DNA of 64,000 nucleotides. It comes from Umbilicaria muhlenbergii. Its lineage: Eukaryota > Ascomycota > Lecanoromycetes > Umbilicariales > Umbilicariaceae. The DNA lies in NCBI GenBank assembly GCA_000611775.1, contig KK106985.1, forward strand, positions 2,678,648 to 2,742,647. The letters are read 5' to 3'. Numbering within the stretch: the first letter of the stretch is position 1; each line of letters begins with the position of its first letter. Both the position numbers and the translations under genes were made by a program. This document shows, in pieces, positions 34,017 through 44,893 of the stretch. The notes under the pieces are model-generated. The model was not told where the DNA came from. It ran no database searches and saw nothing but the letters and a program-made list of their open reading frames with translations.

Positions 34017-34815
34017 ATGGCAGGGAAAATGACGCTGTACAAGTTGGTGGTGCTGGGGGATGGAGGTGTTGGGAAGACGGCATTGACCATACAGGTGAGT
34101 AGACTGCCGACCGAGCTGTTCTGGCACAACTGTCACCATGCTTACGATAACCCAGCTATGTCTGAATCACTTCGTAGAGACTTACGACCCTACGATCGAG
34201 GATTCGTATCGCAAGCAGGTCGTCATCGATTCCCAATCGTGTATGCTAGAGGTACTGGACACCGCCGGACAAGAAGAGTACACGGCGCTTCGAGACCAAT
34301 GGATCCGAGACGGAGAAGGCTTTGTACTCGTCTACAGTATCACCTCGAGATCGTCCTTCACGCGCATACAAAAGTTCCACCATCAAATCCAGAGGGTCAA
34401 GGAGTCATCAAGCGCCAGCTCGCCAATCGGAGCTGGCTACCTCTCATCGCCCATACAATCCCCTATAGTCGGCGGCGGCGGTGGCCAAGCGCCCGTGATG
34501 CTCGTGGGCAACAAGAGCGACCGCGTCACTGAACGAGAGGTCTCCACGCAGGAAGGGAGTGCGCTAGCGAAAGAGCTGGGTTGCGATTTCGTGGAAGCTT
34601 CGGCGAAGAACTGCATCAATGTTGAACGGGCTTTCTACGATGTGGTAAGGTTGTTGCGGAAGCAACGACAGGAGTACACGCGCCTGGAGCGGCGAGGCAC
34701 AACTATGCCGGGGCTTGGGATGGCTGGAGATCGGGACACAGGAGGCCACCGGTCGCTTGGTCGGTCGGGAAATGCCAGAGGTGGTCATCGGGATAGGAAA
34801 TGTGTTATACTATAA
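34017..34815 (+). CDS. rasB: Ras GTPase, Ras2/RasB type
   Basis: Two exons, 34017-34094 and 34156-34815, with a 61-nt intron, give 245 residues. A small membrane-bound GTPase that controls polar growth and morphogenesis in filamentous fungi. Motifs: P-loop GDGGVGKT (14-21), effector loop YDPTIEDSY (36-44), switch [10 protein letters not shown] (from 61), NKSD, and EASAK. Between strands there is an insertion of about 27 residues ([17 protein letters not shown] and a Gly run). This is the hallmark of fungal RasB/NC-Ras2 proteins and is absent from RasA. The C-terminus is basic and ends in the CaaX box CVIL; a final Leu usually directs geranylgeranylation. There is no activating change at the P-loop Gly positions. 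Confidence 0.95.
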
Positions 34816-36092
34816 TTTTTACGCGTTCTAGGGAAGACTTCGGGACTACCATCTCTCTTGCTCCGTGCCAGCACTACGTGGGCGCGAGGCGGCGGAGAGA
34901 AGCCTGGCCTGCGCGCTGCCACCTCTTGTTCACGCAGTCGAGGCACGCAATTGGAGCTGTGGACGAATTGGTTCCAATCGAGGTCTCGACTTGCTGCTCA
35001 CTGCTACGTTTTTCCTATACGATAATCTTATACCCACGCAAACTTTTCGCCGCGTTCTCATACATAATTTTCAACAATCTGGACACCGACAATGGCCTTG
35101 GACACCGACACTCTACACAGTCGTCAAGGAGATAGAAACAGGAACACGAACATTTGGTTGGAGAAAACAAACATTATATATCTGCGGAGCGTTGGGGAAC
35201 GGGCGGAGTACTTGCATCAATCAATCAATTGGCGAGGGAAATGGGCGCGGGCGTTGGAATAACTGCTAATGGCGCTGGGAGAGGCACCGGGACTCTCACT
35301 GGATGGATGGGAGTTTGGGATCCGCCACGAGATTATGAATCGGCCATGGTTTGTTTGCGGTCTGGGAGGGATCTGGTCTGGGAGGCCATTTTACTACAAG
35401 AAAAGTTTTGAAGGGGGGTGGCGCGTGCTGCGGATGGTGGTGGCGGGCGGAAAGAGACTAAAGAGCGGAGGGATTGGAGGGAGTGGAGAGAGGATAGGGG
35501 TATTAGTGTCGTTACTTCACTGTACGTACGCGCTTTTTGGTGGGAGCTGCTTAGGATAGGGATATAGAAGAGGGGCTCGTGAATGCGCGTTGAGAATTGG
35601 CGCCTTGGATTGCTGACCTAGCGATTACGAATTTGCCTGGGGAATTATCACTCTGCCCGCCCGCGTTCTCCCACCCTTCATTGTTTTCTGTTCGTGCCAC
35701 AATTGCTGCAAGCAGAACTTCCCAGCACCGGCTATTTTCGTCGCACACGATTAGGGGAAGTTTTTCCATACGAGCATGTTAATGTTAGCGGAGGAGTGAG
35801 CTGAGAGAGAAAGTCTTCTTTTCTGCGGTTCTTGACGTTTGTCAAGAGGTACTTGCTTTTTCGTACGAGTGCTAGTGGAAACCATTCGTCAAAGGCCATA
35901 TCGGTTCCGGGGATGTTTCGCTTCTTGATTTTGTCGTTGATAGTTGGGCACGCATCTCTCGCGCATTTCTGGGGTCATGGGTCGGTTTCGCTGTCGCTGT
36001 CGCTGTAGCGGCTGTTGAAAACGTCGGTGGTTCTTAGTCAAGCTTACAGTAAGTTAAGTTTGAACGACAGTAGCAGCGACAACCGAGACGGC
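34816..36092. other. 3' flank of ras2 and intergenic DNA
   Basis: No gene recognised. Confidence 0.4.
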
Positions 36093-36960
36093 ATGGATAC
36101 TGGCGTATTCTGCACGATCGAAGTATCCTCAGTAAGGTAATGAGTCCACCCCGCTAACTTCAACTGAAGAATATCCGCTCGCTTGCCCTCAAAAGCTCGC
36201 GCACAACACGATTTGTCAGCTAGCTGCTCGATGACTTCCTCACTATGCGACGAGACATCAAAATGAACAAGTGCCGGGCTTCTGGTGAGTGGGCTCTCCT
36301 GGATGGTTCTGATAGCGAAGAGGATATTCCGGAGTGGGTTTGATGCGCAGATGAGTTGGGGTGAAGTTGTTGTTTCCTTGCACTAAACACACTCTTGCTT
36401 TTACGGGCCGAACAATATCCTGCGACTTGTCGTTCCACTGCTGGATATTCCCCAGATTTCTCTGCTTGGAACTGTTACTTTTATCGATGGACCGCTTGCG
36501 ACGGCGTACGCAAGCAACATCTCAGCGTATGTCTCCCATCCAGACTCTGCATCATCCACCCTCCACCTGCACCTCCACCAAATAATGCCCCACCCATCCC
36601 CCGTGCTTGCTATCCCCTCTCTATCCCCATCTCCGCCCCCATCGCCTTCACCGCCCCTCTCACTGAATCCAAACCTTAAATCGCCATCACCATCACAGTC
36701 ACAATCCCCCACGACTTCCTCATCGCCAACTATTACCGTGCTGCGTGCCGAGAACACCACAGCGGGCTAACATCAAGACCGTCCGTATCGACTTCCATCC
36801 GACCCGGCTCGGCTCGGCTCAGCTGGTGGTATTTGATGCGAGTGTTGAGGAGACGGGCGCGAATAGGGGTGTGGACGAAGTTTGGGCCTTTTGGGGTAAA
36901 CGCAAGAGTATGGACAGAAGTCATGAACAGCGAAAGAACAGATACCACGCACGAGGACAA
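36093..36960 (+). pseudogene. decayed paralogue of the DUF6924-like gene at 40302
   Basis: Five short segments match the gene at 40302-41173 in the same order, but in different frames. These are MDTGVFCT at 36093 (versus FGVFCT); LLDDFL at 36224 right after an AG (versus ILDDFL at the start of exon 2); LCIIHP near 36550 (versus LCIITHP); HDFLIAN near 36700 (versus HDAFIIAD); and NIKTVRIDF near 36775 (versus LESVRIGF). The first exon ends in a good GTAAGG donor at the same place as in the intact gene. Between LLDDFL and LCII there are about 260 extra bases. A spliced frame of 155 residues (36093-36131, 36224-36337, 36456-36770) can be written. It has a Pro/Ser-rich end unlike the family, so I regard it as a chance frame. 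Confidence 0.55.
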
Positions 36961-37529
36961 AACAAGTGGCCGTCCCAACTAGCCCCCGAGGTCCCTCTCA
37001 ATACTACGATGGCGAGGGCGATATATCTAAATTTCTGAGGTGAAAGTTGGAGGGTTTCGTGCTTCGATCATGTCTGTGTTAACCGGTTCGTAGGATCTGT
37101 TTTGGGTGCTAGTTCGTTGAGGGGGGATCTCAGTTGTCGCATGTCTCTTATTCCGTTCACACACCTTTCAGTTGATTTTTGCTATGTCCGGTGGTGGAAG
37201 ATATTCCTCTCTGTTCATGACTTCTGACTGATTCTCTTACCTAGCCCACCCGAACGGCATGGAGATGCGAAGGCGTGGACGAAGCGACTTCTGGCGAGGG
37301 ACATAGGAGAGAGGGGTGCGGAGGCGTTTGAAAATCTGTGGATAGAGCCAGGCTTTGTTGGAGAGAAAGAGTGTTGATAAAGCTACGAAAACCCCACCCT
37401 ACTATAATCACAAAACCCCACTCCTCTCTCACAGCCGCTATCTGCCTCCCTCCCCGCCCTCTCTTCCACCCCTCCACCACCAAAATCATCCTCGACCCCA
37501 TCCCCCTGACCTCCATACTCCCTCCCCCC
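36961..37529. other. intergenic, nothing recognised
   Basis: No gene supported. Confidence 0.4.
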
Positions 37530-38481
37530 TCAAACCTCACCCACAATCTTAACCACGCTCCCATCTCCCCCCTTGAAGAGCTCCGTTCCCTTCCCCACAA
37601 GGTCCTCCCTATTATCCATCAGCATCAAATGTGTCGACCCGTCATCCGCAACAAACGCCCGCAGCGGCACCGGTCCCTGCGGATTCGGATCCGCGGGCTC
37701 GAAGTCAGAAGAGTTGCCTCGTGCAATCACGCTACCGCCGTACCGGGCGCTGATGAAGCTATTGCCGGACAATGTGAATTCGCCGCCGTCGTTGGCGCAG
37801 GAGGGACGGGTGGCGCAGTATCGACTAAGCGGGAAGGGGGTTAGTATCGGGGATGGGCAAGAAGAGGGGGTGGCTTTGTGTTGGTGTGGGATGGGAGGAG
37901 AGAGAGGAAGGAGGAGAGGGGATACGTACGCGCCGCCGTAATTCTCGATAAAGATGATGTATTGGTCGCCGGATCTGAGGCCTTGGCTTCGGATGAAGTT
38001 TCCTAGCTGGCCGCCCTCGCCTGTATTTTTTGGACTCAGCAACGACACAAATAAGGAGAGCCATGGGAGCTTGGTTCAGCCAAATGGAGATCGAGCGGGG
38101 GTGGGACTCACTGCTATTCTCGGTTGGGTCCACGCATCGCAGAATAGCTCCCGCGCCGCCCTGGGTCGTCGACGCAAAAGGGAATTCGTCGCAGGAGGAG
38201 CCGAAGGCATTGTAGGGGCTCACTCCCGTGCGGGCGTTGCAGGGGTTCTTGCTGCAGCCGGATTGGTCGCGCCGCTTTTTGGCATTGTTCTTGTCGGAGT
38301 CGTAGGTGAACTTTGAGTTGCCGGAGAAGAGGCCACGGCAGACGGCTGCGTAGCAGTAGTTGTTGCAGGTCGCGAGGGAGTTGGTGCAGTCCCAGGTGAA
38401 CTCGGGGGTCGCGGCGCTGACTTTGGATATAGACCCGAGGGTGATGGAGAGGGCTAGGAGATAGGCTGGGATGATATACAT
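37530..38481 (-). CDS. secreted NucA/NucB-type deoxyribonuclease
   Basis: Three exons, 38481-38112, 38020-37930 and 37824-37530, give 251 residues. A signal peptide covers the first ~23 residues (MYIIPAYLLALSITLGSISK). The mature N-terminal part is Cys-rich (DCTNSLATCNNYCYAAVC). The core of the DNase_NucA_NucB family is present: SSCDEFPFASTTQGG, then CVDPTENSSEGGQLGNFI across intron 1, and ENYGGARYC across intron 2. CDE(Y/F)PFA carries the Asp-Glu pair conserved in this non-specific, secreted DNase family. The C-terminal ~95 residues (SFISARYGGSVIARG onward) have no family I recognise. The likely role is extracellular DNA breakdown or defence. Confidence 0.85.
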
Positions 38482-40301
38482 CTTGGTATTGAAAAGGTGG
38501 GATAGATCAGTGAGTAAGAAAGCGTGGGAATGGAAATGAACTGATTAGGGCAAGCAAGAACTGGAGCGTCCGCTCTGGGGGTTTATACATCTTCCTGAGA
38601 AGCGGAATGTGTTCCAATGGCTTCTGGTGGTCAGTCGTCAGGCAGTAAGACAGGAGTTAGATCAGGGGGATCACGAAGGGGGCAGCGGGATGGTTGACTT
38701 CCATAGCCACGAACGGGTTCGAAGGTCTCCTGGAGTAGATGCCGTGGATGGATGACCTCCATAGCCACGACAGGTTTCGAAAGCCTCCTGGAGTAGATGC
38801 CGTGGATGAGGATTGCACCTTGTACCGTGGCCTCATACAAGTTTCTACTTTCCGTGGCTTCTCACCGTGTTCCGCTTAGGGTAAGACATCAGTGTTTGGA
38901 TGCTGAACTATCCAACGTATTCGAATGCAACATCACTCAAGCTCGAAGGAACCCCGGTCCAACACTGTTGACGCAAGCGTCTTGACCGTTTCCGTGGTGG
39001 TCTACCTTCTCTAACAGATGGCCTTGAAACCTGGTTCTTTCTGGCCTTGATGTTGGAATTGCTCATCTCAGACGTTTGACCTCAATCGTGTTACTCGGGA
39101 CTGCGGCCATGGCATCCTTGGGTATGCGAATGGGTTGCACGGGGTGACGGGTGGTGAATCCATTCTCTCGGATGACGACCGTTTTCGAAACGATGGCATT
39201 ATTCATCGTGGTCGAAGTGGTGTCCAACAGCCCCTCGGTTGGATCATGGGATCTGCAAAGCATCCTGCCACAGGGTGGTCAGCCTAAAGCATGATGTGGC
39301 CGGATTCCTGGTTGTACCAGCATCGCCATTATGTCTAATGTGCCATAGGACGGGTGCATAGAGCTCTGACTGTCTTGCGATGGCGGAGCTTTTGAAACGT
39401 AATTAGATTCTCCATTGCCAGCCTACACAGATTACCTGTTCATGGAAGTGATCTGTACTAACGAAATGGAAATGCGGAAGACCTATCAAAGCGTCATCAC
39501 GTTGACAATTAGACCCCCGCTGAGTCCCATCAGAGGGGGAGAGACATCGATGGCGCACGATACAGTGGGGGTACACAATCACCCAAAGCGGGAATGGAAA
39601 AGATGCAAATAGACCACGGGAAGATGAGAAACGTGCAATTGCGGTACAGAGTACTGCATCAAGGATCAAGAACGAAACTCGGCGCCGCCGCAAGTAGAGC
39701 AAGCTCATGGGCAAAAACGCTAGCACTGTAGGAAAGGAGGAAGCCATCCATCAGTAGCAAAAGCTGCTACAACCCGCTCGGGAAGGAGGCCCAGCTTGAC
39801 CCCATCGTTTGTTGTCCACGAGTATCAGAACGGGCCGACCCCCTCGGCCATTTGTTAAGGTTGTTTAGTATGCCGCAGTACCATCTAACGACCAAACCAG
39901 AGGATGATGAGTCATGTGGGGGCACCTATTGGTCTATTGGGCCATATTTTCCGTGTGATGTGGTGTGATGTGGTGGACGGTACAGTAGCTTGTAACTTGA
40001 GGCGATGAACGCGGCATGGCCATGTGGTGGGCCCCACGAACCGTAAAACAGCCGGCGTACATCGATTGACGATCCTTCGCTCCTTGTTACGAACTGAATG
40101 GGTGACGTCTCCCACGATCAAACGATGTGGACATTCTGGTCCGGTTCATCCCAAGGCGTTCGGCCGTGTAATAGAGGTCTTTCAGACCGCATAAAAGGCC
40201 TGGCGATAGAACTTTGCTCTGCGCTGCCACATCTCATATTATCTCGTCTTCCACACATATCTACCTTCATCTAGGGCAGAACGCAAAGCAAGAAACAAAA
40301 C
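38482..40301. other. intergenic with one short tandem duplication
   Basis: No gene supported. Contains the 58-bp tandem duplication at 38690-38805 (listed separately). Confidence 0.4.
38690..38805. repeat. 58-bp tandem duplication
   Basis: Two adjacent 58-bp units (38690-38747 and 38748-38805) share CCATAGCCACGA and CTCCTGGAGTAGATGCCGTGG and differ at about nine positions. No open frame runs through it and it lies roughly 200 bp upstream of the NucA/NucB gene. Confidence 0.85.
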
Positions 40302-41173
40302 ATGGGAGGTGAACTTTTTGGCGTGTTCTGTACAGCAGACATTTCCACAGAGGTAAGTTCATTCTTGGCTTTGACGTTAGGCAAAACAAGGGGCAGTCTT
40401 CTTTCCAGGACGCTCCCGTCCATGTTTCTGTTAGCAACGAGAATCTCGAGGAGGATCACAAGTGCAGTTGTGGAGATTTGAAGCCACTGAGCTCTAGCAC
40501 TATGCTCTTGCGTTTACTGAACGACGATGTGCTGTTCATTATCGTTTCACTGCTGAAGATCCCCGGGTTTCTGTGCTGTAAAAGTGCAGATGTATTTTGA
40601 TTGCTGCCGTTCAATTGATCAATCATCCTCGCCTATTCCTTTTTTTGACCCTCGGCGTCTCTAACGCTAACATCTCCTCAGATCCTCGACGACTTCCTCC
40701 ATAAAGCATACTCGCACCCATCTTCCATCGACACCCCTCCATACCTCTGCATTATAACCCACCCCAACCTCTCCTCCTACCACCCCAACGATGTCTCCCA
40801 ACCGCCCATCCCCCCCTTCGACTCCCCATTCCTCGGCCTGGACCCCGCCTCCATCGCCGCTCTCCTAAATGAGAGCGCAAAAGACACGGCTATTGACCAC
40901 GACGCCTTCATTATCGCAGATTCGCGATCGGCTACCGACTCATCTGTGCTGCTCGTCACAGTCGACCAGGACGCCGAACCGGCTCAGCTCGAGAGCGTCC
41001 GGATCGGGTTCGAACTAGCCAATGGCCTTGTTTGCGCTGTCAGTGTTGGTGCGAGGGGGATAGAGGAAGCGCAGGGGGATGTTGGTGGTGATGGTGTGTA
41101 TCGAGGGGATCCCTCGCCGCCGACTGGGGGGCCGCAGAAGGGGACGCCGGCGCCGAGGAAACAACTTCCTTGA
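40302..41173 (+). CDS. DUF6924-like fungal protein
   Basis: Two exons, 40302-40352 and 40682-41173, give 180 residues. The intron (40353-40681) is unusually long at 329 nt, but both ends are good (GTAAGT and CTCCTCAG, with CTAAC before it). The protein starts MGGELFGVFCTADISTE and continues ILDDFLHKAYSHP, PPYLCIITHPNLSSYHPND, FIIADSRSATDSSVLLVTV and SVRIGFELANGLVCAVSVG. The series 'FLIAD.R...D.TVLLV ... VR..FELAN' is like the uncharacterised DUF6924 domain. This assignment is from memory and needs a profile search. The last ~30 residues are Gly/Pro-rich. No signal peptide. A decayed relative lies 4 kb upstream at 36093. Confidence 0.65.
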
Positions 41174-41792
41174 TGGATGGGGCATGTGAAAGGAAAAGAG
41201 TATAGCGATCCGGAAATGGCATTGCACAAGTAGTCAAGGTGGATATATTATTGCAATGGATGCTCATCTCGGGCCCGTTCAGAAGACAGCCAGCGGAAGG
41301 TAAGCTACGCAACTGGTCAGATTTAGTATATGAGGGGTGAAGGAGATCAGAAACCCGACTATGCCACAGCTGCTCAAGTGTTGAGAAAACTTGTCAATTG
41401 ACAGCTTCTACAAACAACAATCAGAGATGACAGAGGACCCACCATGTGTGTGGTTACACCTTCCCCATGAACTGTTGGAACCAGTCAGACAAACACCATG
41501 CAACAGCGCATTGAATTAACAAGGCGCCCCTCAGCACATTTAGATAAACGTAGAGTGTAGACCGTTAGCTGTTGCGATCTGTTCATCTACACGCTGCTAG
41601 CTGCTCATGGACGGGACCCTCATCTCTGGTTTAGCTCTAAAGGAATGAGCAAAGTATTAGCGCTCATGGCGTACTTCCTAGCTAATCTATCTGCATCCCC
41701 ATTACACCGCCACTAGAGGTAGCCAGTCGAGCAATCCAGAATCCCCCTCAGCCACGCAAAGCCCTCTCATCCGTGTCAGCACACCCCCCACC
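41174..41792. other. convergent intergenic region
   Basis: Lies between the 3' ends of the DUF6924-like gene and the dehalogenase gene. Nothing else recognised. Confidence 0.45.
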
Positions 41793-42605
41793 CTACGCAT
41801 GCCCGACCTTGAACCTCCTCGCCACCTCCAAAAACCCCCCTCCACTATCCGTCTCATGAAGCCCCACCCACATATCCACCCACCCCTCCTTCTTCGCCCC
41901 CTCCACCTCCTCCTCACTCCACTTCTCCTCCCCCGCCCTCTCCACATAAATAATCTGCAACCCGCACTTCCTGGCCGCGGCCAAATCCCCCAGATGCGTC
42001 GCCACCATCGCGCACTCCCCCGGCTCCAACCCGAGCTTCGCCACCGCCCCCTTGTAGACGCGCAGGTCAGGCTTGAAGGCCCCGAAGTCCGTGGCGCAGA
42101 AGATGTGCGTCCACGGCAGCGAGGCGTACGCGGCCATGTCGGACAGCAGTTCGCGGTTCCCGTTCCCGAGCGTACACGTCACGAAGCCGAGTTTATTCAG
42201 CTCGGCCAGGCCCTTGGAGCTGTCGGGCCAGGCGTCGAGGAAGTGCCAGGCGCGGGAGATTTCGAGGATTTCGTCGTCGTGCCAGAGGCCCTCGAGGTGC
42301 CATTCCCGCAGCAGCTTGATCAGGGACGCGTGGTTGTGCTGGTCGACTGTTGTGAGGGGCTGCGACGGGTCGTGCTTGGAGGTGAAGACGAGGTAGCTGT
42401 CGCGCCACTGTTGGGCGAAGAGGCCCCATTCTGTGGGGGTGAGGTTGGAGGCGGTGAGGCGGACGGTGCTGGGGAGGGAGGAGGTCGCGGAGGAGAGGGC
42501 GGCGCTGGAGTGGGCGATTAGGGTGTTGGTTATGGTGGTGCGCCAGTCGACGACGGTGCCGAAGACGTCGAAGAGGAGGGCTTTCGGGGGATTGGTGAAG
42601 GACAT
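41793..42605 (-). CDS. 2-haloacid dehalogenase-like HAD hydrolase (type II)
   Basis: Single exon, 270 residues, the usual length for the type II haloacid dehalogenase family. Motif I is LLFDVFGTVVDWRTTI, with the nucleophilic Asp followed by FGT and the WR pair typical of fungal members. Motif II is CTLGNGNRELL. Motif III is the Lys in ATDFGAFKPDLRVYKGA. Motif IV text is MVATHLGDLAAARKCGL, in which the usual acidic pair is reduced to the Asp after Gly (normally VAxHxxDL). The cap helices include TPTEWGLFAQQWRDSYL. Type II members hydrolyse L-2-haloacids with inversion; in fungi the true substrate is usually unknown. Codon use is very C/G-ending compared with neighbours. Confidence 0.9.
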   Translation of the reverse strand: MSFTNPPKALLFDVFGTVVDWRTTITNTLIAHSSAALSSATSSLPSTVRLTASNLTPTEWGLFAQQWRDSYLVFTSKHDPSQPLTTVDQHNHASLIKLLREWHLEGLWHDDEILEISRAWHFLDAWPDSSKGLAELNKLGFVTCTLGNGNRELLSDMAAYASLPWTHIFCATDFGAFKPDLRVYKGAVAKLGLEPGECAMVATHLGDLAAARKCGLQIIYVERAGEEKWSEEEVEGAKKEGWVDMWVGLHETDSGGGFLEVARRFKVGHA

Positions 42606-44893
42606 GGTGGGGTTGGACCGCAGGGGTGGGGGTTTGGGCTACGGTGCTTGGTCAGTTGGATTGTTGGTGATGAGCTTGCGAGGATGGTGCAGCTGTCCGA
42701 AGTCAGCCTTGTGGTATCGTGGCAGACACCCCGCGAGCCCGCTTGAGGAAAGGCCGAAGTTTGGCATCGGAAGGTTTGTGAGACTAAGGTAGGGATTGTT
42801 CTGTGACGTCTTGATGACTCGGACGGTTTTAAGATGCTTCATTGGGCCTAGTTTATCTTACTCCGACAAAAGCAAGCCATACTTGAGACACGTGCTTGAC
42901 AGTTGACACGATGTCACTCGAGATTGCCTTTGGGGGAGAGTGGTAAGACTTAGCAGGCGCCGGTTCGAAAACAATGGCTGTCCTCGACCAGGGTACTATA
43001 AAATTAAGAAAGGCGGAGGCCTCTCCTCAGTGCTAGTGCGTGTATAGCTTCAATGTTGACCTTTTCAGAAGGTCCCCATCTGGAAACTGCAAATTGCTTT
43101 CCCCGGGGCCCTTGCCCTGTCTCGGAGCAATTGGTGTACTCCCCGAGGTAGGGAGATTGTGATTCAGACCTTCCCCATGAGGCTGTCTGCCCTCCTGTTT
43201 GTCGCGAACTGGTAGAGTCTCGATTCCGCGGTGCTGTCTAGTTTGAGGGTTGGGAAGTTGCAAAGAAGCCGAAGCGGTTGTGTAACCATACTCAGCGGTG
43301 ATCATTGCCAGTACGATGGAGCTTGCATCGGGATTGTCGGACTCCCCCACCGTATCCCCTCGTGCCACGCAAATATGCTTGTCGTTCCCATGTGGCTCTC
43401 ACGCATTTGGTGGCCATCACCCGCGCATGCAGTACTCCGGTCTACGGAATATATGGATTATTGAAGACGCCGGGCTGGATTTCACGCCTTAAGGTTGTTC
43501 TCCCGTAGCGTCAACACTTGTTCCTCGACTCCTCCGAGTGCAAGGGAGTCACCATAGGAATTCTTCCTAACGTAGAGATGGTGCGCGCCTCCATAACTAA
43601 TGCGGAAGCCAGGTCCTTAATCCGTGGGTTTCTTCAACCTGGCCTCACGGATCGGTCCTCTTGTAGCGTCCTGAGTGCTGCAAGAGCAGCCGACCCAAAC
43701 TTTTCGAACAGACCCTCATTCGATATCAAAGTCCAGGCCCGCCACTGGACGTTGACCAGCCTCATTGCAGTGTTTGCAGGCCTGAAAACAGCTCATGAGG
43801 CATGATTGGAAACACCGTCTGTGCGATGTGACAATCCTGCATACCGCATTCCGACTGGCCATTGTTCTTCGGAGTCTACTGGGAAAGACTGGATGAGAAC
43901 AAAGCGTACCAAGCAACTAAATCTCAACGTCCCGGTCCCTGGCCAAAGCCTGGTTCCAGGGCAGAGGAAGGCCAGAGCGCCCCGGAAGTCGATCGCAAGT
44001 GGACTGCTGCAAGCCTGAGGAAGCCGGTGGATCTCGTTAAAACACGCTATCCGAAGCCTAAGCTTCAGCGCCCAAACAGAGCCCGTCCCCGTCCCCCGGG
44101 ACCGGGGGGGGATGAGCGGTTCTTGTTGGGATGGGGAGCGACTGGTCGAGATTCACTCGATGCACTCACTCACTTTTCTCTGCTGGACCAATGCCTGGGC
44201 CTGTTTTCAGGCTGAGCGCCAATACATCACTGCACAATCCTGGCACACGCCGGAAGATGATCCTAGCTCGTGGGGGGTTTCGTACCACCACCCAAGGTCT
44301 TCCCCGGCTCCAAGCTCTTCGACAGCTGTTCATCTTAACTCATCCAGATCTCTTACCCGGCGCACTCGAAACGACAGACGTAGATACCCGTTGGTAGCGA
44401 TGGTGATGCTTTTCATCTCGAAGATCCCGAGGTGCAGTGTCGTCAATTGACCGATGCACCTTGACCCTACACGGTGGAGGTGTTAGTGGGGCTATGTTTC
44501 GGTAGTGTGCATCCGAATGGTTGAGGTACGGACGGGCATGAGTCTTCCAACCTGGTGGCGAGGGTATTTGGCACCGGCGATGGTGGCAATAATATCCTGT
44601 AACTTCCTTGTGATGAGTCCTAATTACTGATGGTAGATCCAGCGCACGCCAGCTGAGGTACACTGGTACCCTTGACGACTACGCCAATCCCCCCATTGTC
44701 GACTACTACCATTCCGCCGCAATTATACTTGTCGGCAACGCCAGAGATCCTCAATCCTCATGTCAGACTTTTCAATAAGCTGTAGTTTGAGGCGTTAAAA
44801 GGTTCGAGCACTCATCAAAGGGATCCTTGGATCTGTACTTTAGCCGCACGAATACCAAAGCCTTCTGCACCGCGTATATCGCTGGCCCGCGCC
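42606..44893. other. intergenic, nothing recognised
   Basis: 2.3 kb without a gene that I can support. Open frames are short, on both strands, and without family features. Confidence 0.4.

Noticed and set aside
41799-42521. 240-codon plus-strand frame opposite the dehalogenase
   Set aside because: Antisense of a C/G-biased gene; no motif.
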